NCBI GenBank assembly: GCA_027064845.1
Contig: JAMOPC010000475.1
Coordinates: 1-29,634, forward strand
Length of the DNA: 29,634 bases
Direction: 5' to 3'
Source of the DNA: Desulfurococcales archaeon
GTDB taxonomy: Archaea > Thermoproteota > Thermoprotei_A > Sulfolobales > Desulfurococcaceae
Shown here: piece by piece, positions 14,671 to 21,225 of the stretch
Layout: each line of letters starts with the position of its first letter
Position numbering within the stretch: position 1 is the first letter of the stretch
Translations under genes and position numbers: made by a program
Notes under the pieces: generated by a model
The model's input: only the letters and a program-made list of their open reading frames with translations
What the model was told of the DNA's origin: nothing
Database searches by the model: none

Positions 14671-14817
14671 ATGCGTAGCAACACTATTACCATAACCGTT
14701 AAGCCCAAAGAAGAGAAAAAAGAAGAGAAACCAGTTAAGAAAGGAATAGATATGAGGTTCCTACTAGGTCTTGGTGGGACGGCTTTGGTGGCGTACCTGC
14801 TCAGTAAGAAGCGTTGA
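14671..14817 (+). CDS. 48-residue tail-anchored protein with lone beta strand
   Basis: The sequence is MRSNTITITVKPKEEKKEEK, a Lys/Glu linker, then a transmembrane helix (about 30-44, MRFLLGLGGTALVAYLL) and SKKR. The first nine residues after Met are nearly the same as those of the - strand Ig protein (RSNTITIxVKxK). It has GGGGTGACGTGGT before ATG. Lacking its own Ig domain, it may anchor the 14334 Ig protein at the membrane, perhaps by donating its strand to an incomplete sandwich. That mechanism is a hypothesis. Confidence 0.75.
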   Translation: MRSNTITITVKPKEEKKEEKPVKKGIDMRFLLGLGGTALVAYLLSKKR

Positions 14818-14874
14818 TGCTGTGGTTAAAAATATATTGTTTGTTTAAGAATATATATTCTGGGTGATGTTAAT

Positions 14875-15636
14875 ATGGCAGAGATAAGTCTGGACCTAGC
14901 CTTCTATGGCAGACCGGGTGCTGGTTGGAACAGGGGATATATTATAGTGTCAAACCCATATAGTAGCACCTACACCATAGAGCTGGGGTACACTAGTGGT
15001 CCATCTGATAAGATAAGATATGGGTATTCTAGTTCACAAATGGATATTGTGAGAGGCACTATTAGGAGCATAGGCGATGTATTGGGAAAGACTACTGTTA
15101 GATGGGATCCTGTTTTCTTCGAGTTCCCTGAAGAAGGTAGGTACGAGATAACATTCTATGCAAGACCAAAGGAATCTATGAGCGAGGAGGAGAGAGTGGT
15201 TCTTGGAACATATACAGTAGCAGTTGGTAAAAAACCAGAAATACCACTAGACATAGAGTCAGTAACTATTAAACGATGCGTGCCAAGCAACGGCATCTAC
15301 CTAGTAGACGTATATGTGTCATTCACAAAGCTAGCCCCAGTTGACACAACCGTTTATCTAAGATACTATATTAATGACAAAGTAGTAGGCGGAGACGAGA
15401 TAACCCTTGGGCACAATGCATACGCAGTTATGAAAAAAATAAGGGTTAAAAAAAGAACTAGGACAGCATTATTCAAAGTATGTGCAAGCCTAGACAAGGA
15501 GAAATGGAAATGCAGTCGAGAAATCAATGTAGGAACAGAGGCTTTGCCAGAGGAAGAAAAGGGTATTCCATGGAAACTAATACTCGGTATAGGGGTTGCG
15601 TCAGCGCTCATAGGTTGGGCGACCAGTAAAAAATAA
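14875..15636 (+). CDS. Tail-anchored surface protein with two beta-sandwich domains
   Basis: This 253-residue protein has domain 1 (about 1-118: IVSNPYSSTYTIELGYTSG ... FPEEGRYEITFYARP) and domain 2 (about 123-220: LDIESVTIKRCVPSNGIYLV ... RTALFKVCASLDKEKWKCSR), followed by an acidic linker, one transmembrane helix (about 231-249, WKLILGIGVASALIGWATS) and KK. Three cysteines in domain 2 could form a disulphide. The membrane anchor resembles those at 14671 and 16111. There is no N-terminal signal peptide, so tail-anchored insertion is likely. A spike or envelope protein is inferred. Confidence 0.75.
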   Translation: MAEISLDLAFYGRPGAGWNRGYIIVSNPYSSTYTIELGYTSGPSDKIRYGYSSSQMDIVRGTIRSIGDVLGKTTVRWDPVFFEFPEEGRYEITFYARPKESMSEEERVVLGTYTVAVGKKPEIPLDIESVTIKRCVPSNGIYLVDVYVSFTKLAPVDTTVYLRYYINDKVVGGDEITLGHNAYAVMKKIRVKKRTRTALFKVCASLDKEKWKCSREINVGTEALPEEEKGIPWKLILGIGVASALIGWATSKK

Positions 15637-15655
15637 ATATTGTGGGTGATACATT

Positions 15656-16114
15656 ATGTCTACTAGCTTTAAGATAGAGTTGCTTGGTAACAAGTATCTA
15701 CAAAGCGGTGACTGGTGGAGTCCTAGGGAATACTATGTTTTCTTCATTATACCTCCCGATCCTAGTCAGATGAAACAAATCATAGATATTAAGAAGAAGA
15801 GACAAATGGTCAGTATTGGTAGGGCAAGGCTCCAGATAAGAGCAAGAGTTGATAAAAGTGATCCACTAACTGGGTGGGCAGCCATTATGGGTTTACAGGT
15901 AGTACTGGTAACTGATGAAGGTGTAGAGTCAGAGGTTTGGAGGAACATAAACATAACTGATGAGGTATCGGATGCTGTGGATATTACAAAATATATTGAG
16001 AGAGGTATAGGTGTTAATACCTTGAAAATCATTGTTTCAAACCAATCAACTGTTTGCAGAACAGTTGGAGGATGGGTAACTCTTAAATTAACTGGTTACT
16101 GGGTGAGAGGATGA
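15656..16114 (+). CDS. Beta-rich protein, possible carbohydrate-binding/jelly-roll type
   Basis: This 152-residue protein has many aromatics and alternating strands: WWSPREYYVFFIIPPDPSQM, VSIGRARLQIRARVDKSD, GLQVVLVTDEGVESEVWRNI, VNTLKIIVSNQS, GWVTLKLTGYWVRG. The pattern suggests one jelly-roll like those in carbohydrate-binding modules, but no family is certain. It has no anchor of its own. Its stop overlaps the start of the two-helix membrane gene (ATGA), so the two products are probably partners on the surface. Confidence 0.65.
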   Translation: MSTSFKIELLGNKYLQSGDWWSPREYYVFFIIPPDPSQMKQIIDIKKKRQMVSIGRARLQIRARVDKSDPLTGWAAIMGLQVVLVTDEGVESEVWRNINITDEVSDAVDITKYIERGIGVNTLKIIVSNQSTVCRTVGGWVTLKLTGYWVRG

Positions 16115-16593
16115 CCCTAGAAATAGGCTTACCTGTACAAGGTAAGTGGGAGAAAGTAATTGAGGGAAGCGACCCGTATAGTGTTCCAGACATACCGATT
16201 GAGCCGGGTAGGGTCTATCGTGTAAAGGCTAGGTTCAAATACCTTAGAGAACCTGAGCCGGAGCTGGCTCTCTATAAGGCTATACAAGAGTTTAAGGCAA
16301 AATACCCATATATATACATTAATTATATTAAGATATATAAGGAGGATGATCAGTACATGGCAGAGATACAGGTATTTGATGATCCATCGATAAGCGCTAA
16401 AGTAATAGTTATATGTATGTTATTGGTGCTTCTAGGACTGGTGACTTACTTTGTGATAGAGAAAATAGTTGAGCTAGCTGAAATAGCCGCTCCCCCGTCA
16501 AAAGAGACACTTAACTTGGTATGGATGGGCATAGGTGTTGCACTCCTAGGATATGGTATAGGTAAGATGTTGAGCGCTGTTAGAAAGAAGTAA
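16111..16593 (+). CDS. Two-span membrane protein with soluble N-terminal domain
   Basis: This 160-residue protein has residues 1-95 soluble (GRVYRVKARFKYLREPEPEL, FKAKYPYIYINYIKIYKEDD), a first transmembrane helix at 97-117 (KVIVICMLLVLLGLVTYFVI), a loop with EIAAPPSK, a second helix at 134-153 (LNLVWMGIGVALLGYGIGKM) and the basic end RKK. The second helix resembles the single anchors of neighbouring surface proteins. Coupling to the 15656 gene suggests a membrane base for that beta-rich protein. It is the last + strand gene of the left module. Confidence 0.75.
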   Translation: MTLEIGLPVQGKWEKVIEGSDPYSVPDIPIEPGRVYRVKARFKYLREPEPELALYKAIQEFKAKYPYIYINYIKIYKEDDQYMAEIQVFDDPSISAKVIVICMLLVLLGLVTYFVIEKIVELAEIAAPPSKETLNLVWMGIGVALLGYGIGKMLSAVRKK

Positions 16594-16633
16594 TCGGTGT
16601 AAATGCTTATTTAGTGGTGTTATGGGGCTGGTT

Positions 16634-16639
16634 AAAAAA
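16634..16639 (-). terminator. T-tract at the meeting point of convergent modules
   Basis: Six T residues on the - strand lie just after the stop codon of the gene ending at 16646. This gap of about 50 nt is where + and - strand modules converge. Confidence 0.4.
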
Positions 16640-16645
16640 TAGTGA

Positions 16646-16921
16646 TTAGATATAGTTTGCTGGTTTTGTCTTGTTCGGTGTATCTGTAGCTATGTTTATG
16701 TTGTTTGTTATTGCTATTTCTGCGTATTTTCCTTCTATTGTTATTGTTAGGCATTGTATCTCCTTACACACTATTAGTACTTCTGCTCCGTCTTTGCTGA
16801 ATATCCAGTAGAATCTCGGCTTGTTGCTCCAGTATTTTATGTCTATGTATATCTTGTCTTCTGGCACGATTTCCCTTATTTTTTCTAGTTTTTTCCTAAG
16901 CTCTGTTGCTAGTGTGTCCAT
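16646..16921 (-). CDS. Small alpha/beta protein of unknown function
   Basis: This 91-residue protein has a charged helix (TELRKKLEKIREIVPEDK), then alternating strands (IYIDIKYWSNKPRFYWIF, EVLIVCKEIQCLTITIEGKY) and a Thr/Asn/Lys tail. ATG 16921 follows AACGGGGATAGAC, the CGGGG start motif of the right module, and lies 2 nt after the stop of the upstream gene. The two cysteines (VCKEIQC) may pair. It is probably co-transcribed with the tail-anchored Ig gene. No family is recognised. Confidence 0.65.
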   Translation of the reverse strand: MDTLATELRKKLEKIREIVPEDKIYIDIKYWSNKPRFYWIFSKDGAEVLIVCKEIQCLTITIEGKYAEIAITNNINIATDTPNKTKPANYI

Positions 16922-16923
16922 GT

Positions 16924-17847
16924 CTATCCCCGTTTGAAGAGGTAGTATAGTGATAGTGCTGTTGCTGCTAGTGTTGTTAGTGCTATTATTTTTTTCTTCT
17001 TATCTGTTGCTGGCTGTGGGGCTGGTGTTGGTTGTTCTGTGGGTTGTGGCTGAATTATCTGTGTAGGTGTTTCTTCTACTATTATTTCTTTATCATATGT
17101 TCCTGTCCAGCACTCGTCTATTACGCATGCATATACTATTACATGGTATTTTCCCGGCTTCTCGAATGCTATGTTTATTGTTCTGCTTACACGGTCTTCC
17201 CCGGGTTCTGCATGTATTGTTATTTCTTTGACTGGTTTCCATTTTGTCCTCATGTTTAGTGGTGGTGTGGTGTCTTTGTCCCAGTACCTTATGTCTAGTT
17301 TTATCGGGTATTTGGTGTCTGGTTTGCGTGTTAGCACTATGTATATGTGGAGCGGTACTGGTTCTCCTACGTCTGCTTTATTCTTCTCTGGATAAAACGA
17401 TGTTGATGCTATCTCTGGCTTCGGTGTTTCATTAGTTAGTGGTTCGTGATGGAGTTTTTCTCTGACCTTGTTCCTCATCTCGTTTAGGGCATAGTAGTTT
17501 AGCGGTGCATTGCTTACTAGGTGGTATCTTGTAATGCTCCAGTAGTATTTGTCGCTTCCTACTCCAAGGTATGTTTTGCCGGGTATCTTCTTTATGGTTA
17601 TTTTTGTCCCGGTTCTCCTACTGTATTCTGATACTATGTCTCTGAGTATGTTTTCCAGTTCTTCTGGTGTAGCCCATCCAATAACTCCGTTGGCTACTAC
17701 TGTGTATTTCGAATTCAGCAGTCTAACAACTCTAGCACCATCATAGCACTTCACGGTCTCTATACCGTGTCTCCACCATCTACTAGTCATCCCATGCTCA
17801 TACATGTCCTCCAAGTTATGCGTGAGGAAAATATATTCGTAAACCAT
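16924..17847 (-). CDS. Tail-anchored Ig-domain surface protein
   Basis: This 307-residue protein has an N-terminal half (about 1-150) that is mixed alpha/beta, with HGIETVKCYDGARVVRLLN and LENILRDIVSEYSRRTG. Residues about 165-265 form an Ig-like domain (ADVGEPVPLHIYIVL ... INIAFEKPGKYHVIVYACVI), clearly in the style of the 13922 and 14334 proteins. A Pro/Gln/Thr stalk (QPQPTEQPTPAPQPATD) leads to KKKK, a transmembrane helix (about 286-303) and KRG. GGTGGTAAGG precedes the ATG. The stalk-plus-anchor architecture is typical of surface spikes. It lies on the opposite strand from its relatives. Confidence 0.75.
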   Translation of the reverse strand: MVYEYIFLTHNLEDMYEHGMTSRWWRHGIETVKCYDGARVVRLLNSKYTVVANGVIGWATPEELENILRDIVSEYSRRTGTKITIKKIPGKTYLGVGSDKYYWSITRYHLVSNAPLNYYALNEMRNKVREKLHHEPLTNETPKPEIASTSFYPEKNKADVGEPVPLHIYIVLTRKPDTKYPIKLDIRYWDKDTTPPLNMRTKWKPVKEITIHAEPGEDRVSRTINIAFEKPGKYHVIVYACVIDECWTGTYDKEIIVEETPTQIIQPQPTEQPTPAPQPATDKKKKIIALTTLAATALSLYYLFKRG

Positions 17848-17911
17848 GCCTTACCACCAAATATATAGTTATAGGTACAGCATATAATATTTTTAAAAAA
17901 TAAAGAAATTA

Positions 17912-18394
17912 TTACATATTAAGGAGCTCTTGTATTTTTTCCTCATTTACACCTATTTCTAGTTTTTTAGCAATATATTTGATTAGTTTTACAAAGGTTG
18001 TTCTACGCATTATTACGGCGTATTTTTCGTTAAAATCCCTAGGTAGTTCTACTCTTTTCCTAATATAATAGTATGTCTTATTCTTCTTTGACACCGTGTT
18101 CTTGGCAACGGATATTTCCTTAATCCATATATCATCTCTAAGTATGTCTAATAGTTCTGGGTCAATGTTTTGGGTCAAACTATCACCATTATATTGTTTT
18201 TGGGTCAAACCCTTTAATATGTTTTTATTATTTTGTTGGGTACTAACCTTTTCTTCTTTGAGTGGTTGGGGTTTAACTTTTTCTATTTGTTCCTGTTTCG
18301 GGGTCAAACTAGTACGTTGTTCTTTGCTTGATTGTTGGGTACTAACTTGTCTTCTTCTTTTCAGGTATGTTAGGAGGTCTGTTATTTCGTTCAT
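17912..18394 (-). CDS. Basic protein with Gln/Thr/Lys repeats and C-terminal helical domain
   Basis: In this 160-residue protein the first 75 residues are low-complexity, with repeated Q-K-Q and S-T-Q-Q units (VSTQQSSKEQRTSLTPKQEQ, KVSTQQNNKN, GLTQKQY); in DNA these come from repeated GGGTCAAAC and GGGTACTAAC blocks. The C-terminal half is more ordered (KTYYYIRKRVELPRDFNEKY, FVKLIKYIAKKLEIG). It starts at ATG 18394, overlapping the zinc-finger gene's stop (ATGA). The basic charge and coupling suggest nucleic-acid binding together with the zinc-finger protein. No family is recognised. Confidence 0.65.
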   Translation of the reverse strand: MNEITDLLTYLKRRRQVSTQQSSKEQRTSLTPKQEQIEKVKPQPLKEEKVSTQQNNKNILKGLTQKQYNGDSLTQNIDPELLDILRDDIWIKEISVAKNTVSKKNKTYYYIRKRVELPRDFNEKYAVIMRRTTFVKLIKYIAKKLEIGVNEEKIQELLNM

Positions 18395-18807
18395 GGTTTT
18401 CGCCTGTGTTTTTTATTGTATATGTTTAGGGTGTCTTTTATTAGTTCTTCGAGGCTGTTGTATTGTTTTTGGGTGTATGTTGAGTATAGTTTTCCTGTTG
18501 TTGGTTTGTGTATTTTCTGGTTTCCGCCTTTTCTTATTGTTTCGGTGTAGAATGCGTAGAATTGGTCTATTAGTTTTCGTATCTTGTATTTGCATGTGTT
18601 TGATGCGTTTATGTGTGCTACTAGTGCTTTGCGTGTTTTGAATTTCTTATCGCATATTATGCATTTGTTTTGTTCTAGGTATTGGTCTATGTTTTTGCCT
18701 AGTATTGTTTTTAGGTATGTTCTTAGTATTGTGCATATGTTGTTGTATTTCTTATCGTTTATCCCCATGACGCATTTCATTAGTACTGTCTCTATTGATA
18801 GACGCAT
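18391..18807 (-). CDS. C2H2/C2HC zinc-finger protein
   Basis: This 138-residue protein has a central finger, CIICDKKFKTRKALVAHINA, completed by a Cys or further residues after the His (Cys-x2-Cys-x12-His-x6-Cys). It is flanked by helical segments (RTYLKTILGKNIDQYL before, KIRKLIDQFYAFYTETIR after), a plan shared with the gene at 23993. Single classical fingers are common in archaeal viruses and act as small transcription regulators. CCGGGGATAAAA precedes the ATG. The 5' end overlaps the upstream gene by 56 nt, a long overlap that makes the exact start of one of them less certain. Confidence 0.75.
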   Translation of the reverse strand: MRLSIETVLMKCVMGINDKKYNNICTILRTYLKTILGKNIDQYLEQNKCIICDKKFKTRKALVAHINASNTCKYKIRKLIDQFYAFYTETIRKGGNQKIHKPTTGKLYSTYTQKQYNSLEELIKDTLNIYNKKHRRKP

Positions 18808-19081
18808 TTTTATCCCCGGCTATGTTTTTGAACATTGTTACTGCGTTTGTTAGTGCCTCGTATATCTTGTCTCCGTCTCCGTCTATGTGTGCATTGAATA
18901 TTGTTGATATTGTTTTAGAAGCATAGTCTTTACAGGTCTTTTCATCAATATATTGTTTACAGAAACCATATATCATTAAAACATATTCTCTTCTATCACT
19001 CTTAGTATCTGCTCCATAGTATATTCCTTCAAGAATTTTGTAGAGTAGGTGTTCAAGCTCCCCTACAACTCCCTCATCCAT
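18752..19081 (-). CDS. Small protein of unknown function
   Basis: This 109-residue protein begins MDEGVVGELEHLLYKILEGI. ATG 19081 is chosen because GGGTGTTGTGT precedes it and a TATA-like CATATATG is about 20 nt further up; the frame extends upstream but would pass through the GC-rich inverted repeat. It is probably helical, with Cys in FCKQYIDEKTCKDYASK and an acidic C-terminus ending near RDSTNEMRHGDKR. It overlaps the zinc-finger gene by 56 nt. No family is recognised. Confidence 0.6.
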   Translation of the reverse strand: MDEGVVGELEHLLYKILEGIYYGADTKSDRREYVLMIYGFCKQYIDEKTCKDYASKTISTIFNAHIDGDGDKIYEALTNAVTMFKNIAGDKNASINRDSTNEMRHGDKR

Positions 19082-19112
19082 ACACAACACCCAGTCATAT
19101 ATGGGGGTCAGT

Positions 19113-19170
19113 ACCCAGCCGCCCCCGGCACAACAACCCCGCATGAGTGGTGGACCGGTCACGGCTGGGT
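19113..19170. repeat. GC-rich inverted-repeat island
   Basis: The 9-bp arms ACCCAGCCG (19113-19121) and CGGCTGGGT (19162-19170) are exact reverse complements. The 40 nt between them include CCCCCGG and the perfect palindrome GACCGGTC (19153-19160). By count, 41 of these 58 nt are G or C (71%), far above the surrounding AT-rich DNA. It lies between two - strand genes, upstream of the TATA-like box of the gene at 19081. It could be a structured RNA, an operator or a terminator. Confidence 0.6.
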
Positions 19171-19181
19171 TGTTTCTTCAT

Positions 19182-19193
19182 CTATTATAATAG
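19182..19193. repeat. 12-bp perfect palindrome
   Basis: CTATTATAATAG reads the same on both strands. It lies 11 nt from the GC-rich inverted repeat in the same intergenic gap, a possible binding site for one of the small DNA-binding proteins encoded nearby. Confidence 0.4.
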
Positions 19194-19219
19194 TTATGTA
19201 TGGGTTAGGTATAAAAAAG

Positions 19220-19471
19220 TTATATGTAGTCTATGTCTTCGTCGCTATATTCTTCTTTCCTATATTGTTTTTTCTGTGGTTTCTCCTGTATTGGGTATAT
19301 TTTGACGCTTATCCTGTTATCTACTGTTGGTTTCACGTTCATAACGTATTTGTCGAAGTATATTAGGTATAGTTCTGAACCATCATTGAACCTTATGTAT
19401 CTCAGAGCATTTACCTTGTCAATATTGATGTATAGTCCTAGTTTTTCTAGGCGTTCAAGATGTTTCTTCAT
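19220..19471 (-). CDS. Small acidic alpha/beta protein
   Basis: This 83-residue protein begins MKKHLERLEKLGLYINIDKV, continues with strands (RYIRFNDGSELYLIYFDKYV) and ends in a charged tail (KKQYRKEEYSDEDIDYI). It overlaps the upstream gene's end by 17 nt in another frame, typical of compact viral operons. AGGCGAT lies before the ATG. The helix-plus-sheet plan could suit a protein-protein adaptor or anti-host factor, but no family is recognised. Confidence 0.65.
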   Translation of the reverse strand: MKKHLERLEKLGLYINIDKVNALRYIRFNDGSELYLIYFDKYVMNVKPTVDNRISVKIYPIQEKPQKKQYRKEEYSDEDIDYI

Positions 19472-19640
19472 CGTTTATCGCCTTGTCTATGTATATTCGT
19501 ATTATTTCTTCTCCTTCTTCACAATCTATTATCTGCTCAGTATTGGGCTTGATCTCTGGCTTAACCATTATCTTCTCAACAACAACTATCACCATTATAG
19601 GTTTATCCAATCTATTCTTAATCCTGATCTCCGCAACCAT
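19455..19640 (-). CDS. Small beta-rich protein
   Basis: This 61-residue protein begins MVAEIRIKNRLDKPIMVIVV and continues KIMVKPEIKPNTEQIIDCEE, then IIRIYIDKA. It is a run of short strands separated by Pro/Asn turns. ATG 19640 has GGGTGTGAT upstream, inside the end of the nuclease-like gene, whose last base it overlaps. It is the second of a closely packed series, so it is likely co-expressed with the nuclease candidate. The function is unknown. Confidence 0.65.
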   Translation of the reverse strand: MVAEIRIKNRLDKPIMVIVVVEKIMVKPEIKPNTEQIIDCEEGEEIIRIYIDKAINDEETS

Positions 19641-20128
19641 TACTGGATCACACCCGTCTTTATATATTCAGTTAATGTTTTTATTTTTGGCTTGTTGAAT
19701 TTTGCTGGTCTTATAAGGATTGGTTCTGTGTTCGTGTTACCTATGCATGGTTTGTTGTATGATATTATGCCTATTCCTGAACTAGCTATTAATGGGATAA
19801 GGGCTTTCCAATGCCTTATGATAAAGTCTACAATATACCAATGTTGATGATTTATAACGGCATATGTATAGTGTGCTAGACAGCTCCTCTTACTAGCCTG
19901 TAATAATACTCTGCTAATATCGTTCTCCTTAAGCTCTATAATAAATAGTCTGGGAACACCCTTGCCCCTAGTATATGCTATGAACATCACGTCTATTTCG
20001 TATCCATTCCAATATATTCTACGCCTAATACTATCCCTATCAACACTAACAGCGTGAAAACTCTCAATTAGATTAATTAGCTTATCATCAAATAATCTAT
20101 CTTCGCTACACATTACTTCGTCAATCAT
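19640..20128 (-). CDS. Candidate PD-(D/E)XK-fold nuclease
   Basis: This 162-residue protein shows the restriction-endonuclease-like signature: D46 in YEIDVMFIAYTR, then E65-x-K67 in LFIIELKENDIS, followed by a helix with Q77 (LLQASKRSCLAHYTYAVI) and a later strand GIGIISYN. In this superfamily the Asp and Glu bind Mg2+ and Lys aids catalysis on DNA. The size and strand order suit a Holliday-junction, recombination or restriction-type nuclease. ATG 20128 overlaps the stop of the RHH gene (ATGA), so the two are coupled. The specific substrate cannot be read from sequence. Confidence 0.65.
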   Translation of the reverse strand: MIDEVMCSEDRLFDDKLINLIESFHAVSVDRDSIRRRIYWNGYEIDVMFIAYTRGKGVPRLFIIELKENDISRVLLQASKRSCLAHYTYAVINHQHWYIVDFIIRHWKALIPLIASSGIGIISYNKPCIGNTNTEPILIRPAKFNKPKIKTLTEYIKTGVIQ

Positions 20129-20307
20129 GTTATTATCACCACGTCTTCATTGTATTCTTGTCTTTGTTCTTGTTTCTGGTGCTCGTTTATTAGGAAATAA
20201 ATGATTGCTGCTCTGATTACTTCGCTTCTGTGGAGACCGTGTTTCATGGCGTATTTGTCTATTTCTTCGACCATTTCCTCGGGCATTTTAACCGTTATTA
20301 CACGCAT
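20125..20307 (-). CDS. RHH transcriptional regulator
   Basis: This 60-residue protein is a textbook RHH: strand MRVITVKMPEEMVEEIDKYA, turn MKHGLH, helix RSEVIRAAIIYFLIN, and a Glu/Gln tail. ATG 20307 follows GAGGTGGAAAAC; the frame extends three codons to a GTG inside that site. Its 3' end overlaps the nuclease gene start by 4 nt, indicating coupled synthesis. It probably autoregulates this small operon. Confidence 0.85.
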   Translation of the reverse strand: MRVITVKMPEEMVEEIDKYAMKHGLHRSEVIRAAIIYFLINEHQKQEQRQEYNEDVVIIT

Positions 20308-20320
20308 GTTTTCCACCTCT

Positions 20321-20563
20321 TTATTCTATGAAGTCATCGTATATTATTAGGTATAGGTATTCATCGCATTTTCCTAGGTTCTCTGTTATTTTCTTTACAA
20401 TATATTTCTCGTAGTTGTATTTTGGTTTTTCTAGGAACCGTATTACCCATTCATCATAGGTTTTCTTCATATAGTTTAATAGTTCTCCGTAGCTGTTGAA
20501 GCTCTTATACCTAGGCTTGCCAATCATTTCAGACGCCTTAACTATGCATGTGCATATCCTCAT
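20321..20563 (-). CDS. Small protein of unknown function
   Basis: This 80-residue protein begins MRICTCIVKASEMIGKPRYK, followed by a helix (SYGELLNYMKKTYDEWVIRF) and an aromatic end (KCDEYLYLIIYDDFIE). TAGGTGTAGGAGAA precedes the ATG. It lies between a zinc-ribbon gene and an RHH gene on the same strand. The Cys-x-Cys at the N-terminus is not enough for a zinc site alone. No family is recognised. Confidence 0.65.
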   Translation of the reverse strand: MRICTCIVKASEMIGKPRYKSFNSYGELLNYMKKTYDEWVIRFLEKPKYNYEKYIVKKITENLGKCDEYLYLIIYDDFIE

Positions 20564-20589
20564 TTCTCCTACACCTAGTTATCACGGGT

Positions 20590-20763
20590 TCATCCTACCG
20601 TGAACGTGTATTTTATACAGGTTTTTTCCTCGTATCCGCACTTCGGGCATTTGTACACGTAGCATGTTGTTCCATCATCTGATACTTCGTAGCGATCATA
20701 GACTAGGTAGTCCTGCCTACATCTCGGGCAAAGTATTTTTACAGGTATGTATACCGTACTCAC
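20590..20763 (-). CDS. 57-residue zinc-ribbon protein (GTG start)
   Basis: It begins MSTVYIPVKILCPRCRQDYL and carries two Cys-x2-Cys knuckles: CPRC at residues 12-15 and CPKC at 39-42, separated by a beta hairpin (YEVSDDGTTCYVYKCPKCGY). That is the layout of the zinc ribbons in TFS, TFB and RNA-polymerase subunits. It starts at GTG 20763, overlapping the membrane gene's stop (GTGA), behind ACGGGGTGATGAT. It may modulate transcription or simply bind nucleic acid. The gene is short and easily missed. Confidence 0.75.
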   Translation of the reverse strand: MSTVYIPVKILCPRCRQDYLVYDRYEVSDDGTTCYVYKCPKCGYEEKTCIKYTFTVG

Positions 20764-21011
20764 ATCATCACCCCGTGCACAGTAGGTAGGTTGGATAATA
20801 AGCCTGTGAGAGCGCCTATTATGTATCCTGTGGTGTATTCTCTTATCTCTGGGTATGTCTCGTCCTCAACTACTTGTTTCTCGAAGAACTCGTACAGTAT
20901 GAAGAGAACAGTTATAATACAGGATGCTGCTGGGGATAACCATACAATAATGCCTGCTATGAAGCCTATGAGTATATGTGCCAGTTTACACAATAGTTCT
21001 GCTGGGTACAT
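20760..21011 (-). CDS. Small multi-span membrane protein
   Basis: This 83-residue protein has two adjacent hydrophobic helices (about 6-43: LAHILIGFIAGIIVWLSPAA, then CIITVLFILYEFF), an acidic loop (EKQVVEDETYPEIREY), and a third weaker one (TTGYIIGALTGLLSNLP). GGGGACATATAC precedes the ATG. Its 3' end is coupled by 4 nt to the zinc-ribbon gene. It could alter the host membrane during exit or take part in virion membranes. No family is recognised. Confidence 0.7.
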   Translation of the reverse strand: MYPAELLCKLAHILIGFIAGIIVWLSPAASCIITVLFILYEFFEKQVVEDETYPEIREYTTGYIIGALTGLLSNLPTVHGVMM

Positions 21012-21062
21012 GTATATGTCCCCATAATATATGGTGTTTTAGAGGTAGAAAAAGAATATGGT

Positions 21063-21176
21063 TTATTTCTTGTTCTTTTCCAGCTTCTCCAAAAGCTCTT
21101 TCACGGCTCTCCGTATTGCTTCTTTATCTATTAGTTGTTGGTTTAGGATTATGGAGTAGTCATAGGCGTCTCCCAA
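21063..21176 (-). CDS. 37-residue helical miniprotein (TTG start)
   Basis: The sequence is MGDAYDYSIILNQQLIDKEA followed by an amphipathic helix (IRRAVKELLEKLEKNKK). Start TTG 21176 lies 10 nt after ACGGGGTG (21187-21192), matching the start motif of the right module. It is too short for a domain assignment. The Leu/Lys/Glu helix may dimerise or bind a partner. Its existence is supported by start signal, clean stop and codon pattern only. Confidence 0.5.
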   Translation of the reverse strand: MGDAYDYSIILNQQLIDKEAIRRAVKELLEKLEKNKK

Positions 21177-21225
21177 AACTGTTTCACCCCGTGTGATTTG
21201 TTTATGGGTTTGGAAGGGTAAAAAC

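Noticed and set aside
18181..18350. Repeated GGGTCAAAC and GGGTACTAAC blocks as regulatory repeats
   Set aside because: They lie in frame within the 17912-18394 gene and are explained by its Gln/Thr-rich repeated peptide.
19113..19170. GC island as a tRNA gene
   Set aside because: At 58 nt, with no internal arms in the right places on either strand, it does not fit a tRNA.
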